The translations under genes and the position numbers were made by a program. Shown here one piece after another: positions 1-11,842 of a stretch of DNA of 64,000 nt. The notes beneath the pieces are model-generated. The model saw nothing but the letters and a program-made list of their open reading frames with translations, ran no database searches and was not told the DNA's origin. The DNA is from Lamprobacter modestohalophilus (lineage in GTDB: Bacteria; Pseudomonadota; Gammaproteobacteria; Chromatiales; Chromatiaceae): the NCBI RefSeq assembly GCF_016583905.1, contig NZ_NRRY01000017.1, forward strand, positions 31,636 through 95,635, read 5' to 3'. Position 1 is the stretch's first letter, and every line of letters begins with the position of its first letter.

Positions 1-1
1 C

Positions 2-85
2 GAGAACACCCTGATGGTCATGCACGAGAGCCAACTCGAACCGGTTTCAACGATCTTTGCTCTGAGCATCCCTCTGTTTGAGTAA
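2..85 (+). CDS. C-terminal end of an unidentified gene (partial)
   Basis: A frame open from the left edge of the window reads 27 codons and stops with TAA at 83-85. The peptide ends in an Ile-Pro-Leu-Phe-Glu tail. It is too short to assign a family, and it could be a chance open frame. The stop lies inside the first unit of the 13-bp repeat that follows. Confidence 0.25.
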   Translation, partial: ENTLMVMHESQLEPVSTIFALSIPLFE

Positions 86-116
86 TCGCTTCGAGTAATC
101 GCTTCGAGTAGTCGCT
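80..116. repeat. 13-bp tandem repeat, nearly three copies
   Basis: The unit gagtaatcgcttc occurs at 80-92 and 93-105. A third, shortened and one-base-changed copy lies at 106-116. The array sits between the convergent ends of the partial left gene and the 173-aa minus-strand gene, and runs into the stop codon of the latter. Confidence 0.85.
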
Positions 117-636
117 AAGGCAGAGGCCGTGCCATCTGATTGACATCGACCCCCATGGCGCCAACGCTTCGATTCAGCCCATGAAAGCGCAGAGCGATGT
201 CGTGCAGATTGCCATCCATGATGGCGACCGAGTCACCCAGACGTGCGGCAGCGCGGTCCATGAATGAGACCGATTGCTCCATCACCGTGACATGGGCAGA
301 CATCTCGCGCATCTGGTCGGCAACCACCGGCATCAGCAGCACGTTGCGCTCGATCGCATCGATCTCAATACTGATCTGGTCCATGCGCGCCGAAACCCGA
401 GTGAAGAGGCTGTTCATTTCTTGCATGCGCGTGATCACCAGGCGCACCTCGTCGGTTAGATCGTTGACGAAGTAGAGGTTGGAGAGCGCAAGCGCGGCGA
501 CTAAGCCAATCACAACCCGCACCCAGAGCTCGACCCCGCGGTGCCGACGCCCAGTCAGGCTATCGCTACGATCCAGATCCTGCTCGAGCTCAGACATGAG
601 CTCGGTCAGTGCCTCGATGCGATCACGCTCAATCAT
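115..636 (-). CDS. Membrane-anchored coiled-coil protein, paralog of its neighbour
   Basis: This 173-aa protein has a polar N-terminus of about 35 residues, one hydrophobic segment at about residues 38-58, and a long heptad-rich region with regularly spaced Met, Ile and Leu. That suggests a single-pass inner-membrane protein with a periplasmic coiled coil. It is a paralog of the next gene upstream (690-1235): the same architecture and a shared C-terminal motif of the form V-x-x-M-G-x-D-V-N followed by a Pro near the end. The two lie 53 bp apart on the same strand and probably share a transcript. I do not recognise a characterised family. A role in organising an envelope complex is only a guess. 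Confidence 0.7.
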   Translation of the reverse strand: MIERDRIEALTELMSELEQDLDRSDSLTGRRHRGVELWVRVVIGLVAALALSNLYFVNDLTDEVRLVITRMQEMNSLFTRVSARMDQISIEIDAIERNVLLMPVVADQMREMSAHVTVMEQSVSFMDRAAARLGDSVAIMDGNLHDIALRFHGLNRSVGAMGVDVNQMARPLP

Positions 637-689
637 GGTGAGGCTCTCGGGCTGACTGAGCGATCAGGGGCGGACTCATGTTAGGTCGC

Positions 690-1235
690 TCACTGAAACG
701 GGTTCATCCAGTTGAACATCCGCATCGGCTGCGACAGATGATTCACATCGTGTCCCATACGGCCCACGGTATCCTCCATCAGCTGAAATGATTGGCGCAT
801 ATCGGTCAGATTCGTCGACATCGTGCCAACGCTGTCATCGATAGTCGCGATTGACTGGGCAATCTGGGTCACATCCTGAGACATAAAGGCGATCCCACCA
901 TGCATGGTATCGACGTGGCCGATCACCCGGGGCAGGCTCTGCATCCCGGCGTCGATGACCCGCATCGAATGCTCAATGCGATCCATATTATTGGCGACTT
1001 GCGCGAAATGCTCATTCAATCCAGTGACCGCGGCGGTCGCATCCGGGATCTGACGCGAGAGGATGATGGTCAGGAACGACAACGACGCGACCAAGACGAT
1101 CACCGCACCAAACAGCAGTTGATAGAGCAACGCCACCCGGGCTTCGATCCGGCTCTGACGCGCATCGATCCGACGCATCAGGCCGGCGAAGCCAGCCATG
1201 GCCTGATCAAGCGCTTGTTCGTCTCTCAGCTCCAT
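690..1235 (-). CDS. Membrane-anchored coiled-coil protein, paralog of its neighbour
   Basis: This 181-aa protein has an N-terminal cytoplasmic stretch of about 35 residues rich in charged residues, one transmembrane segment at about 37-60, and then about 100 residues of Met/Ile/Leu heptads typical of a coiled coil. The C-terminal V-G-R-M-G-H-D-V-N motif matches that of the 173-aa protein downstream, so this is a tandem duplicate. It starts 95 bp after the stop of the cyclase-like gene on the same strand and may be co-transcribed with it. The family and function are unknown to me. Confidence 0.7.
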   Translation of the reverse strand: MELRDEQALDQAMAGFAGLMRRIDARQSRIEARVALLYQLLFGAVIVLVASLSFLTIILSRQIPDATAAVTGLNEHFAQVANNMDRIEHSMRVIDAGMQSLPRVIGHVDTMHGGIAFMSQDVTQIAQSIATIDDSVGTMSTNLTDMRQSFQLMEDTVGRMGHDVNHLSQPMRMFNWMNPFQ

Positions 1236-1330
1236 CGCTAACCGTCCTTGCGCAGACCAAATGGTTGTGGATGAGTCAGGGTGTTGCAGCGCATGAGGTT
1301 CATAGCTGTTTGGTCTGGGGCGAAGTCTCG

Positions 1331-3595
1331 CTAACCCTTCGGATCGTTCGCATTTATGGCCGGCCGCTCTCCGCTGTCGAGGCTCAGCCCTGGCGAGGCG
1401 ACGGGTCGGGTGACGAAGGGTCCGCTCAGCATGTCATCGCCTGGGCCGGCCAGCCCGGGCCAGAAGCAGGCGTCGCGTGTGCCGCAGCGCGACAGCATCA
1501 GGGCCACCGCAAAGTCCGTCGGATCGCGATCAGCCAGCGGCTGGAAGATCGCCTCGGCACGCTCCCAATCGGCCTCGAGCAAGGCCTCGAGACCTGCCTC
1601 ATAATGAGAGATGGCCTCGAGCCGTTCCGGCGCCAGCATCCGATCGCGCCGGTCGATCAGTTCAAAGACCTCCAGTTTGCGCGCGCCACTGTTCAGCGGC
1701 AGCACGTCGAGTCGGCGCGTCCAGTAACGTTCAGCCACCTGCTCGCGCGCCTCACCGCTAATGATGATCCGTGTGCCATAGCGGCGATTCAGCTGATGCA
1801 GATCCCAGCCCAGCGCGACGTTGTCGCCAATCGCGGTCCAGCTCATGCGCTGGCGCGAGCCAATGGCACCGACAATGGCGCGACCATGATGCACTGAGAA
1901 CAGATTCAGCGGCGGTGCCGGCTCGCCCGGCGCAAGCGACTTGGCCCAGTCGGCATGCAGCGCGGTCTCGGCATCGCGGCAGGCGAGCACGGCGCGGCAG
2001 GCGCGATCGACGCTATCCTCGAGCACCACGGGGGCACCCCAAAAGGCCAGTATGCTCTCACCGAGAAAGTTATCGATGGTGCCCTTGTGGCGCAGGATGG
2101 TGCTGGTGAAGATATCGAGTTGGCGCCCCAGCAGCTCGGTGATGCGCGCCGGCGGCAGCGCCTCACACAGGCTCGCCAGGTCCGAGGCGCCGGTAAACAG
2201 CAGCGTCAGCTCGCGCACCTCGGCCTCAGGCTCGGCCCGTTTACCGGATTGGATCAGCCGCCGGCCGACATCGATGGGCACAAACTTCTCCAGCGAGCGC
2301 AGGCCCTGACTCATCTTCCAGAGCGCCTCGTCCATGGCCTTGATCTCGGCGAAGCGCGAGGGCACCCGCTTGACATCGGCGAAACGGAACTCGCGAATCA
2401 GCTCGGTGTTCAGCACCAAGCGCTTGAGTGGCTGAAACAGCCGCAGGGCGAGAAAGGAGACCGCGATCGCCGCCGCCAAGAGCAAGATCAGGGAGATGGC
2501 GGCCGCCTCGCTGAACAGGCGCCGCGCGGACTCGAGCAGGGTGATCTCGGGGACCACCAACATCAGCTCCCAGTCTTCGCCGACACCAGGCGGAAACGCC
2601 TGCCGTTGAGCCAGATAACGCTGTCCGTCGGTGCGTGACAGACTGTACTCGGCCCGATTGATGGCAGAGCGCTGTTGCGACTGTGCGTCCTGCCGATAGG
2701 CGTCGACTAGCCAGGGCACGCCGAGGTCTTCGACCCGTGGCAGCCGCGCGTCGGCAACAGCTGTTGCAGCTGCCGAAGCCGCATCCACAGCGGACAGATC
2801 AGCATCCACCGCAGCGGTGCCCGAACCTGCGCCCTGGCGTAGCTCGACACTCTCCGGAAAGGCGATCAACTGCCGATCGGCGCCAACAATCAGAGCGATG
2901 CCGCCGCGCGCGATCCGCTGTCCGCTGAGGAACTGCGACAGGCTATTCAGCGAGATATCAACGCCAACCACGCCGATCAGCGAGCCATTGGGCTCGCGCA
3001 CGGCGACCGCGGCCGTGATACCACGCTCGCCGGTATCGGCAAATTGATAGACCGGGGACCATTGCAGCCGCTCGGCAGCAACGGCCTGGCGATACCAACC
3101 GCGCTGGCGCGGATCGTAGGTCGCATCGCCGTTGATCCGGGCGATCGGCGCAAACTGTGCGTCGCGATAGACCAGGCGCTCAGTCGCCTGGCTTGGGTCC
3201 TCGCCCTGCGCTGCCTCGCGTCGTATCAGCCGCGTCATCGACTGTGGCGAGCTGCGCGCCTGAATGAAGTCGCCGTTCGGGCCAGCGACATACAGGGATT
3301 CGATCTGTGGCAACAACGCCAGCTGCCGCCCGAACAGACGGAACAGCGCCTGGTCATCCGCAAGACCGCGCTCGCCAACCAACAGCGCATTGATCTCGAC
3401 CACATCCCGCGCTGCCTCGAACCGCGCCGAGGTTTCCGCAACCACTTTGGCTGACATTTCGGACAAGATGTCCGCCGAGAGATCAAGCGAAACCCGGGTC
3501 GCATGCCGATAGGTGTTCACTGAGACCGCAAACACCGTCAACGCCAATAGGCCGACAAAGAGCGCGACGAAGGCGACCTTGTAGCTACGGATCAT
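1331..3595 (-). CDS. Cache-domain class III adenylate/guanylate cyclase-like protein with altered metal-binding residues
   Basis: This 754-aa membrane protein has a transmembrane helix at about 7-27, a periplasmic double-Cache sensor region at about 35-335, a second helix at about 360-385 and a HAMP-like linker. A class III nucleotide cyclase domain follows at about 455-645, then a short TPR-like tail. The cyclase fold is clear from the T-L-L-F strand, the A-F-W-G-A-P segment and the T-A-I-G-D-N segment. However, the first metal-binding Asp (normally L-L-F-x-D) aligns with Gly near residue 466, and the second (normally G-D-A/S) is Glu in G-E-S near residue 511. Both catalytic metal ligands are thus changed and activity is doubtful. 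Its ATG overlaps the stop of the protease gene upstream (ATGA), so the two are translationally coupled. Confidence 0.85.
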   Translation of the reverse strand: MIRSYKVAFVALFVGLLALTVFAVSVNTYRHATRVSLDLSADILSEMSAKVVAETSARFEAARDVVEINALLVGERGLADDQALFRLFGRQLALLPQIESLYVAGPNGDFIQARSSPQSMTRLIRREAAQGEDPSQATERLVYRDAQFAPIARINGDATYDPRQRGWYRQAVAAERLQWSPVYQFADTGERGITAAVAVREPNGSLIGVVGVDISLNSLSQFLSGQRIARGGIALIVGADRQLIAFPESVELRQGAGSGTAAVDADLSAVDAASAAATAVADARLPRVEDLGVPWLVDAYRQDAQSQQRSAINRAEYSLSRTDGQRYLAQRQAFPPGVGEDWELMLVVPEITLLESARRLFSEAAAISLILLLAAAIAVSFLALRLFQPLKRLVLNTELIREFRFADVKRVPSRFAEIKAMDEALWKMSQGLRSLEKFVPIDVGRRLIQSGKRAEPEAEVRELTLLFTGASDLASLCEALPPARITELLGRQLDIFTSTILRHKGTIDNFLGESILAFWGAPVVLEDSVDRACRAVLACRDAETALHADWAKSLAPGEPAPPLNLFSVHHGRAIVGAIGSRQRMSWTAIGDNVALGWDLHQLNRRYGTRIIISGEAREQVAERYWTRRLDVLPLNSGARKLEVFELIDRRDRMLAPERLEAISHYEAGLEALLEADWERAEAIFQPLADRDPTDFAVALMLSRCGTRDACFWPGLAGPGDDMLSGPFVTRPVASPGLSLDSGERPAINANDPKG

Positions 3596-4092
3596 CGCGC
3601 AGGGCCCGCCCCAGCGGAATCGGCAGACTCACCGCTGCGGTAAGCCGCAGCGGCATCGGCGTGCCTCCCTGTCAGATAGGAGTGCTGCACATCCACCAGT
3701 GCCCGACCGCTGAGGGCGGTACGACCCACCAACATGCGAAACCGCATGCTATCGCGATCGGTTAGGGTCAGTTCGACCGGCCAGCGTTGGCCGCCGACCT
3801 CCAGCATCGAGGCCACCACCGCGCGCTCCTCGCGATGGCCACCGGAGTCAGTGACACAACGCCGATCGAGCAACGGCGCGGCACAGCGGACCACGAGATC
3901 ATCCCGCCCCTGAAGCGGGTGCACCGAAAAGCGCACCCAATCGGCTCGATCCTGCACGAAGCGCTCGACCTGGAACGCGTGCAGCGCCGAGGTCCGCGCC
4001 CCGGTGTCCACCTTGGCCTTGATCAGCGGCAGCCCGAGCTCGGGCAGACCGACCCATTCGCGCCAGCCAAGGGTCACCAGGGCATCAGCCAT
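3592..4092 (-). CDS. Retropepsin-like aspartic protease / 'ATP-dependent zinc protease' family (RimB-like)
   Basis: This 166-aa protein carries the D-T-G-A-R-T-S-A-L-H segment at about 30-39, the aspartic-protease-like motif of the family historically called ATP-dependent zinc protease (Pfam PF05618). Members are often encoded next to RimK-type glutamate ligases, but no rimK is visible here. The C-terminal R-M-L-V-G-R-T-A-L segment is also typical. The gene begins only 5 bp after the htpG stop and overlaps the next gene by 4 bp, so it sits inside an htpG transcript. Its substrate is unknown. A link to protein quality control is suggested only by its neighbour. Confidence 0.8.
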   Translation of the reverse strand: MADALVTLGWREWVGLPELGLPLIKAKVDTGARTSALHAFQVERFVQDRADWVRFSVHPLQGRDDLVVRCAAPLLDRRCVTDSGGHREERAVVASMLEVGGQRWPVELTLTDRDSMRFRMLVGRTALSGRALVDVQHSYLTGRHADAAAAYRSGESADSAGAGPAR

Positions 4093-4097
4093 TAGGA

Positions 4098-6023
<1,926 letters not shown>

Positions 6024-6169
6024 GGGTGTCGATCACCTGTCGTCGTAGGGTTGAGAGTTATCGAAGACCGGGCCGCAGAGGCCCAGCGCTTCTGCAATTT
6101 GATCGGTCGCAGGCTGGCCGCACTGGTTACAATTGTGCTTGCCAAGCCTCGCCGGCGCCGCTGTGGTAG

Positions 6170-7837
<1,668 letters not shown>

Positions 7838-8005
7838 CGCGCATGGCGCGACGCCACCCTGGAACATGAATCGCGTGAGATTCAGGTTAAACCGAGGGGT
7901 TGTGGCGCGGCAGCAGCGGTCCCATACTCCAAACCGTCGGAGACGCATCTTTTGCATCCCGCCATGATTAACATCAATCGCGTCCGTCGCGAGGAGCACA
8001 TCGAC

Positions 8006-8167
8006 ATGAAGCTGCGTACTGCAACCCTGGCTACCGCTCTGATCTTTGGCCTGACCCTGATCCTCAGCGCCGGCACCGCTGTCGCTGGCGACGGCAAGAG
8101 CTGCGGCGGCAAGAAGAAGGATGGTGAAAGCGCCGCAGTGGTGATGCCAGCCCAGCCGCGCGCTTGA
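8006..8167 (+). CDS. Small exported protein, 53 aa
   Basis: The start is set at the ATG 8006 because a GAGGAG ribosome binding site lies 9 bases upstream (7991-7996). A longer frame from 7952 has no such signal. The protein opens with M-K-L-R and a hydrophobic stretch ending A-V-A-G, a clear Sec signal peptide. That leaves a mature peptide of about 28 residues with one Cys in a G-K-S-C-G-G-K-K-K motif. I do not recognise the family. It is probably a small periplasmic peptide. Confidence 0.6.
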   Translation: MKLRTATLATALIFGLTLILSAGTAVAGDGKSCGGKKKDGESAAVVMPAQPRA

Positions 8168-8653
8168 GCCTGCCCGACTCCGGGCGCCGCTCGTGCGCGT
8201 TCAGACGCTCAGCGTCAGGACTAGGGCTGATCTGACTTGGTGCGGGGCCGATTCTGGAGCCCTGACCTAGCCATTCGCCGCGCTGCGACGGCAAAGCGGA
8301 TGCTCAGGTCCACAGCATCGAGGATTCAGTCCAACAGGCAGTCCAATATGGCCCTGCTCGGGAAACCGACAGGGCCATCTTCTTTTTCAATCGTCCTTCG
8401 ATGAGCCAATCGACCAAGATTAAGCCGATCGCCCAGGATGGGGCGGATCTATGCTTATCGAGCATCAAAACAAACTCGTAATAGCCATTTGTACCCGCGA
8501 CACCCGCCAACGATCGGTTAAACCGATCGCCATGATCTAAACAATCCATTTGGATGCTCGCGGTTTTTACCCCATTCTGTGGGCTGAGCGAGACGACAGC
8601 TCCGCTCGAACCCTCTTTCCTCGTTCCACTCAACCACGCACGGAGTATCCCTG
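8168..8653. other. Intergenic region upstream of garB
   Basis: This stretch of 486 bases has no convincing gene. A minus-strand open frame at 8304-8633 shows no recognisable family and no ribosome binding site. The region holds a hairpin with a T-rich tail at 8348-8386. The last 100 bases should contain the garB promoter, but no box is good enough to name. Confidence 0.5.
8348..8386 (+). terminator. Rho-independent terminator-like hairpin
   Basis: The arms atggccctg (8348-8356) and cagggccat (8370-8378) pair perfectly over 9 bp with a 13-base loop. They are followed by a T-rich run, cttcttttt. This probably ends the transcript of the 53-aa gene about 180 bp upstream. Confidence 0.6.
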
Positions 8654-9388
8654 ATGCTGCAAGACCGCACCGGCCAAAAAGTCCCGAACGTCACCTTCCG
8701 CACCCGCACCGACCACGACTGGAAGGACATCACCACCGATGACCTGTTCAAGGGCAAGACCGTTGTCGTCTTCTCCCTGCCCGGCGCCTTCACCCCGACC
8801 TGCTCCTCGACCCACGTGCCGCGCTATAACCAGCTTGCGCCGGCCCTGAAGGCCGCGGGCGTCGACGATATCATCTGCATGTCGGTCAACGATGGCTTCG
8901 TCATGAACGCCTGGAAGGACGACGAGAACGCGGACAACCTGACCTTCATCCCAGACGGTAACGGCGAGTTCACCGATGGCATGGGCCTGCTGGTCGACAA
9001 GGACGACCTGGGCTTCGGCAAGCGCTCCTGGCGTTACTCGATGCTGGTCAAGGACGGCACCATCGAGAAGATGTTCATCGAGCCAGAGGAGCCGGGCGAC
9101 CCCTTCCACGTCTCCGATGCCGACACCATGCTCGAGTACATCGCGCCGAATGCGGCCAAGCCGTCGGACATCACCGTCTTCACCCGCCCCGGCTGCCCGT
9201 TCTGCGCCAAGGCCAAGACCATGCTGAGCGATGCTGGCATGCAGTATGAAGAGCTGGTGCTAAACAAGGACTACACCGAAGAGACCCTGCGCGCCGTCGC
9301 CGCCGCGACCAGCGTGCCGCAGATCTTCATCAACGGCACCAAGATCGGTGGCTCCGACGATCTCGAGAAGTGGATGGCCAACCGCTAA
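8654..9388 (+). CDS. garB: Glutathione amide-dependent peroxidase (peroxiredoxin-glutaredoxin fusion)
   Basis: This 244-aa fusion reduces hydrogen peroxide and small alkyl hydroperoxides. Residues 1-165 are a Prx5-type peroxiredoxin with the peroxidatic Cys50 in T-P-T-C-S. Residues 172-244 are a glutaredoxin with the dithiol motif C-P-F-C at 181-184 and a cis-Pro S-V-P-Q loop. The glutaredoxin half recycles the peroxiredoxin half with a low-molecular-weight thiol. In Chromatium the same fusion (GarB) uses glutathione amide and is encoded beside its reductase GarA, as here. A GGAG ribosome binding site lies at 8642-8645. The choice of glutathione amide over glutathione is inferred from synteny and lineage. 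Confidence 0.92.
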   Translation: MLQDRTGQKVPNVTFRTRTDHDWKDITTDDLFKGKTVVVFSLPGAFTPTCSSTHVPRYNQLAPALKAAGVDDIICMSVNDGFVMNAWKDDENADNLTFIPDGNGEFTDGMGLLVDKDDLGFGKRSWRYSMLVKDGTIEKMFIEPEEPGDPFHVSDADTMLEYIAPNAAKPSDITVFTRPGCPFCAKAKTMLSDAGMQYEELVLNKDYTEETLRAVAAATSVPQIFINGTKIGGSDDLEKWMANR

Positions 9389-9445
9389 GCCTGACCTGAC
9401 CGAGGTGAGCGCCCAGCGTCGTCGCCGACGCAGGGCTTGAGACCG

Positions 9446-9484
9446 ACAGCCGCTGGTGCTTCTGCCTAGCGGCTGTTTCGTTTG
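9446..9484 (+). terminator. Hairpin between garB and garA (terminator or attenuator)
   Basis: The arms acagccgct (9446-9454) and agcggctgt (9468-9476) pair perfectly over 9 bp with a 13-base loop, and TTTCGTTT follows. It lies within the 121-bp garB-garA gap and would lower read-through into garA rather than abolish it, or mark separate transcripts. Confidence 0.55.
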
Positions 9485-9509
9485 GACTGCACGCAAATAG
9501 GCAATTCTC

Positions 9510-10871
9510 ATGGACAAACACTTTGATCTCATCGCCATCGGCGGCGGCAGCGGCGGTCTCGCCATCGCCGAGAAGGCCGCCGGCTATGGCAAGCGCACCG
9601 CCATCGTCGAATCCAGCCAGCTCGGCGGCACCTGCGTCAACGTCGGCTGCGTGCCGAAGAAGCTGATGTGGTATGCCTCCGAGATCGCCCAAGCGGTGCG
9701 CGACGCGCCCGAGCTGGGCGTCAACGCCGAGATCAGTTCGATCGACTGGCCGACCCTGGTCAAGGGCCGCGAGGGCATGATCGATGGCATCCGCAACTAC
9801 TGGAATGGTTACGTTGAGAAGCTCGGCATCACCCTGCTACAGGGCGCCGCGCGCTTCGTTGATAACAAGACCATCGAGGTCAACGGCGAGCAATACACGG
9901 CTGAGCACATCGCTATCGCCACCGGCGGCCAGCCGATCGTGCCGCCGGTGCCAGGCCATGAGCTGGGCATCACCTCCGATGGCTTCTTCAAGCTCGATCA
10001 GGCGCCGAAGCGGGTGTGCGTGATCGGCGGCGGCTACATCGGCGTTGAGCTCGCCGGCATCCTCAACTCGCTCGGCTCCGAGGTCACCATCGTCGCGCTG
10101 GAGCCGAAGGTGCTCGAGACCTTCGACCCCCTGATCAGCGAGACCGTCAAGCACAACCTGGAGCACGAGGGGATCAAGCTGAACCTGCCGTTCGCGGTCG
10201 GCTCGCTGGAACAGCGCGATGATGGCATCGCGGTGATCGACCGGGACGGCAACGCGCTGACCGGCTTCGACACCGCGCTCTGGGCGGTGGGCCGCCGCGC
10301 GAATACCGCCGGGCTCAACCTCGAGGCGACCGAGATCGAGCATCTCCCCAACGGGGTGATTCCGACCGATGCCTATCAGAACACCAATGTGCCTGGCGTC
10401 TATGCGCTCGGCGACATCACCGGCCGCGCGCCGCTGACCCCGGTCGCCATCGCCGCCGGGCGTCGACTTGCCGAGCGGCTGTTCAACAACCAGCCCGAGC
10501 GGCATCTGGACTACGAGAACATCCCCACCGTGGTGTTCGCACATCCGCCCGTCGGCTCGGTCGGCATGACCGAGGCCAAGGCGCGCGAGACCGGCGAGAA
10601 GGTCACCCTCTATCAGACCACCTTCACGCCGATGAAATACGCGCTCAACGAGCGCGAGCCACGCACCGCGATGAAGCTGGTCTGCCTGGGCGAGAAGGAG
10701 CAGGTGGTCGGCATCCACATGGTCGGCGACGGCGTCGACGAGATGCTGCAAGGCTTCGCCGTGGCCGTGAAGCTGGGCGCGACCAAGGAGGACTTCGACA
10801 ACACCGTCGCCATCCATCCGGTCAGCGCCGAGGAACTGGTGACGCTGAAGGAGCCTTACACCGAGGACTAA
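9510..10871 (+). CDS. garA: Glutathione amide reductase (glutathione-disulfide-reductase family, NADH type)
   Basis: This FAD disulfide reductase (453 aa) regenerates the thiol used by the garB product. It has the FAD motif G-G-G-S-G-G near residue 11, the redox-active C-V-N-V-G-C at about 42-47, the NAD(P) motif [11 protein letters not shown] near 173, and the C-terminal active-site His in H-P-V-S-A-E-E near 435. The residues that grip the 2'-phosphate of NADPH in E. coli glutathione reductase (Arg198, Lys199, Arg204) align with Leu, Glu and Glu here. Both Ala residues of the G-A-G-Y-I-A motif are Gly. That predicts NADH use, as reported for GarA of Chromatium. A strong terminator follows. 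Confidence 0.92.
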   Translation: MDKHFDLIAIGGGSGGLAIAEKAAGYGKRTAIVESSQLGGTCVNVGCVPKKLMWYASEIAQAVRDAPELGVNAEISSIDWPTLVKGREGMIDGIRNYWNGYVEKLGITLLQGAARFVDNKTIEVNGEQYTAEHIAIATGGQPIVPPVPGHELGITSDGFFKLDQAPKRVCVIGGGYIGVELAGILNSLGSEVTIVALEPKVLETFDPLISETVKHNLEHEGIKLNLPFAVGSLEQRDDGIAVIDRDGNALTGFDTALWAVGRRANTAGLNLEATEIEHLPNGVIPTDAYQNTNVPGVYALGDITGRAPLTPVAIAAGRRLAERLFNNQPERHLDYENIPTVVFAHPPVGSVGMTEAKARETGEKVTLYQTTFTPMKYALNEREPRTAMKLVCLGEKEQVVGIHMVGDGVDEMLQGFAVAVKLGATKEDFDNTVAIHPVSAEELVTLKEPYTED

Positions 10872-10962
10872 CGGGCATCGCCTGTCGATACTGGTCATGG
10901 CGTATCGACGCCCTTGCAGGTGAAGCTGCTCGTTCACGGCAAAGGCTGTCGACGGCATCTAT

Positions 10963-10988
10963 AACGCCCCGCACTGCGGGGCGTTTGT
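10963..10988 (+). terminator. Rho-independent terminator after garA
   Basis: Perfect 10-bp arms, aacgccccgc (10963-10972) and gcggggcgtt (10976-10985), with a 3-base loop and a short T run. It lies 92 bases after the garA stop. Confidence 0.85.
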
Positions 10989-11059
10989 CGTTGTTGCGCC
11001 GGCTTTGGTTTGCGTCTAGCTTGAACAGATCGGAGCGATTGACAAACCTGGAATCCGCT

Positions 11060-11803
11060 GTGGAGCCATCGACGAACCATCAGCGCGCGAATCGCGTCAT
11101 TGAGTCGCACTGGGGCATGCAGGCAGACCGGGACAAGGCCCGCATGCTGGCCCAGCGCGAGGTTGCCGCCTTCGTCTGCGACGCGGTGAATCTCGAGGGG
11201 CTGCCCTTCACCCTGCCGGAAGTCCAGACGCTGCTGGAGGGCATCACCGTCGGTGGTCATCGGATCAGCGACCAGCAGATCGTGCTTAACCAAGGTAACG
11301 CCTGGCGCTGGCTGTTCGAGGCACTGCGTGCACAAAGCTTCTCGCTCAGCCAAGCGGTCGCCTGTGAACTACATGCCATCGCCGCGAAAGAGGAGGCCTT
11401 GGTGTGGGGCGCCTTCCGCACCGGCGGGGTGACCATCGCTGGCACCGATTGGATGCCACCTCCAGCCGCTGAACTGCCCGAACGCTTTGCGCGGATGTGC
11501 CGACAGGCCGAGCGCCTAGAGGACATCTATGACCGTGCGATCTGGATCTTTCTCGAGATGGCGCGCAACCAGTTCTTTTATGATGTCAACAAGCGCATGG
11601 GCCGCTTCATGATGAACGGACTGTTACTCGACGCGGGCTTCCCGGCGATCAACCTTCCCGCCCATCGCCAACTGGAGTTCAACCAACTGATGCTGGCCTT
11701 TTATCCTTCGGGGAATCATGGCCCCATGACCGCCTTCATGCGGTCCTGCCTAGACCCGAGGCTAGTCGAGATCATGCAGGAAGCGCCGCTAATACCGGGC
11801 TAA
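11060..11803 (+). CDS. Fic-family protein lacking the canonical catalytic His
   Basis: Fic proteins normally transfer AMP or related groups to Ser, Thr or Tyr of target proteins, with the motif H-P-F-x-D-G-N-G/K-R-x-x-R. Here the matching segment near residue 180 reads Q-F-F-Y-D-V-N-K-R-M-G-R. The fold and anion-binding N-K-R are kept, but the catalytic His is Gln and a loop Gly is Val. A conserved H-W-G-M segment and an N-terminal L-A-Q-R-E-V-A helix lie before it. A GTG at 11060 with GGAA just upstream is the likely start. The frame extends to 10985, but that part overlaps the garA terminator. Classical AMP transferase activity is doubtful. Confidence 0.75.
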   Translation: MEPSTNHQRANRVIESHWGMQADRDKARMLAQREVAAFVCDAVNLEGLPFTLPEVQTLLEGITVGGHRISDQQIVLNQGNAWRWLFEALRAQSFSLSQAVACELHAIAAKEEALVWGAFRTGGVTIAGTDWMPPPAAELPERFARMCRQAERLEDIYDRAIWIFLEMARNQFFYDVNKRMGRFMMNGLLLDAGFPAINLPAHRQLEFNQLMLAFYPSGNHGPMTAFMRSCLDPRLVEIMQEAPLIPG

Positions 11804-11842
11804 GCACCCGCGACGGCTCATGCCAATACTCGGTTATTCACC

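Noticed and set aside
8304..8633. A 109-codon minus-strand open frame upstream of garB
   Set aside because: No recognisable family, no ribosome binding site, and it runs through the terminator hairpin and the likely garB promoter region.
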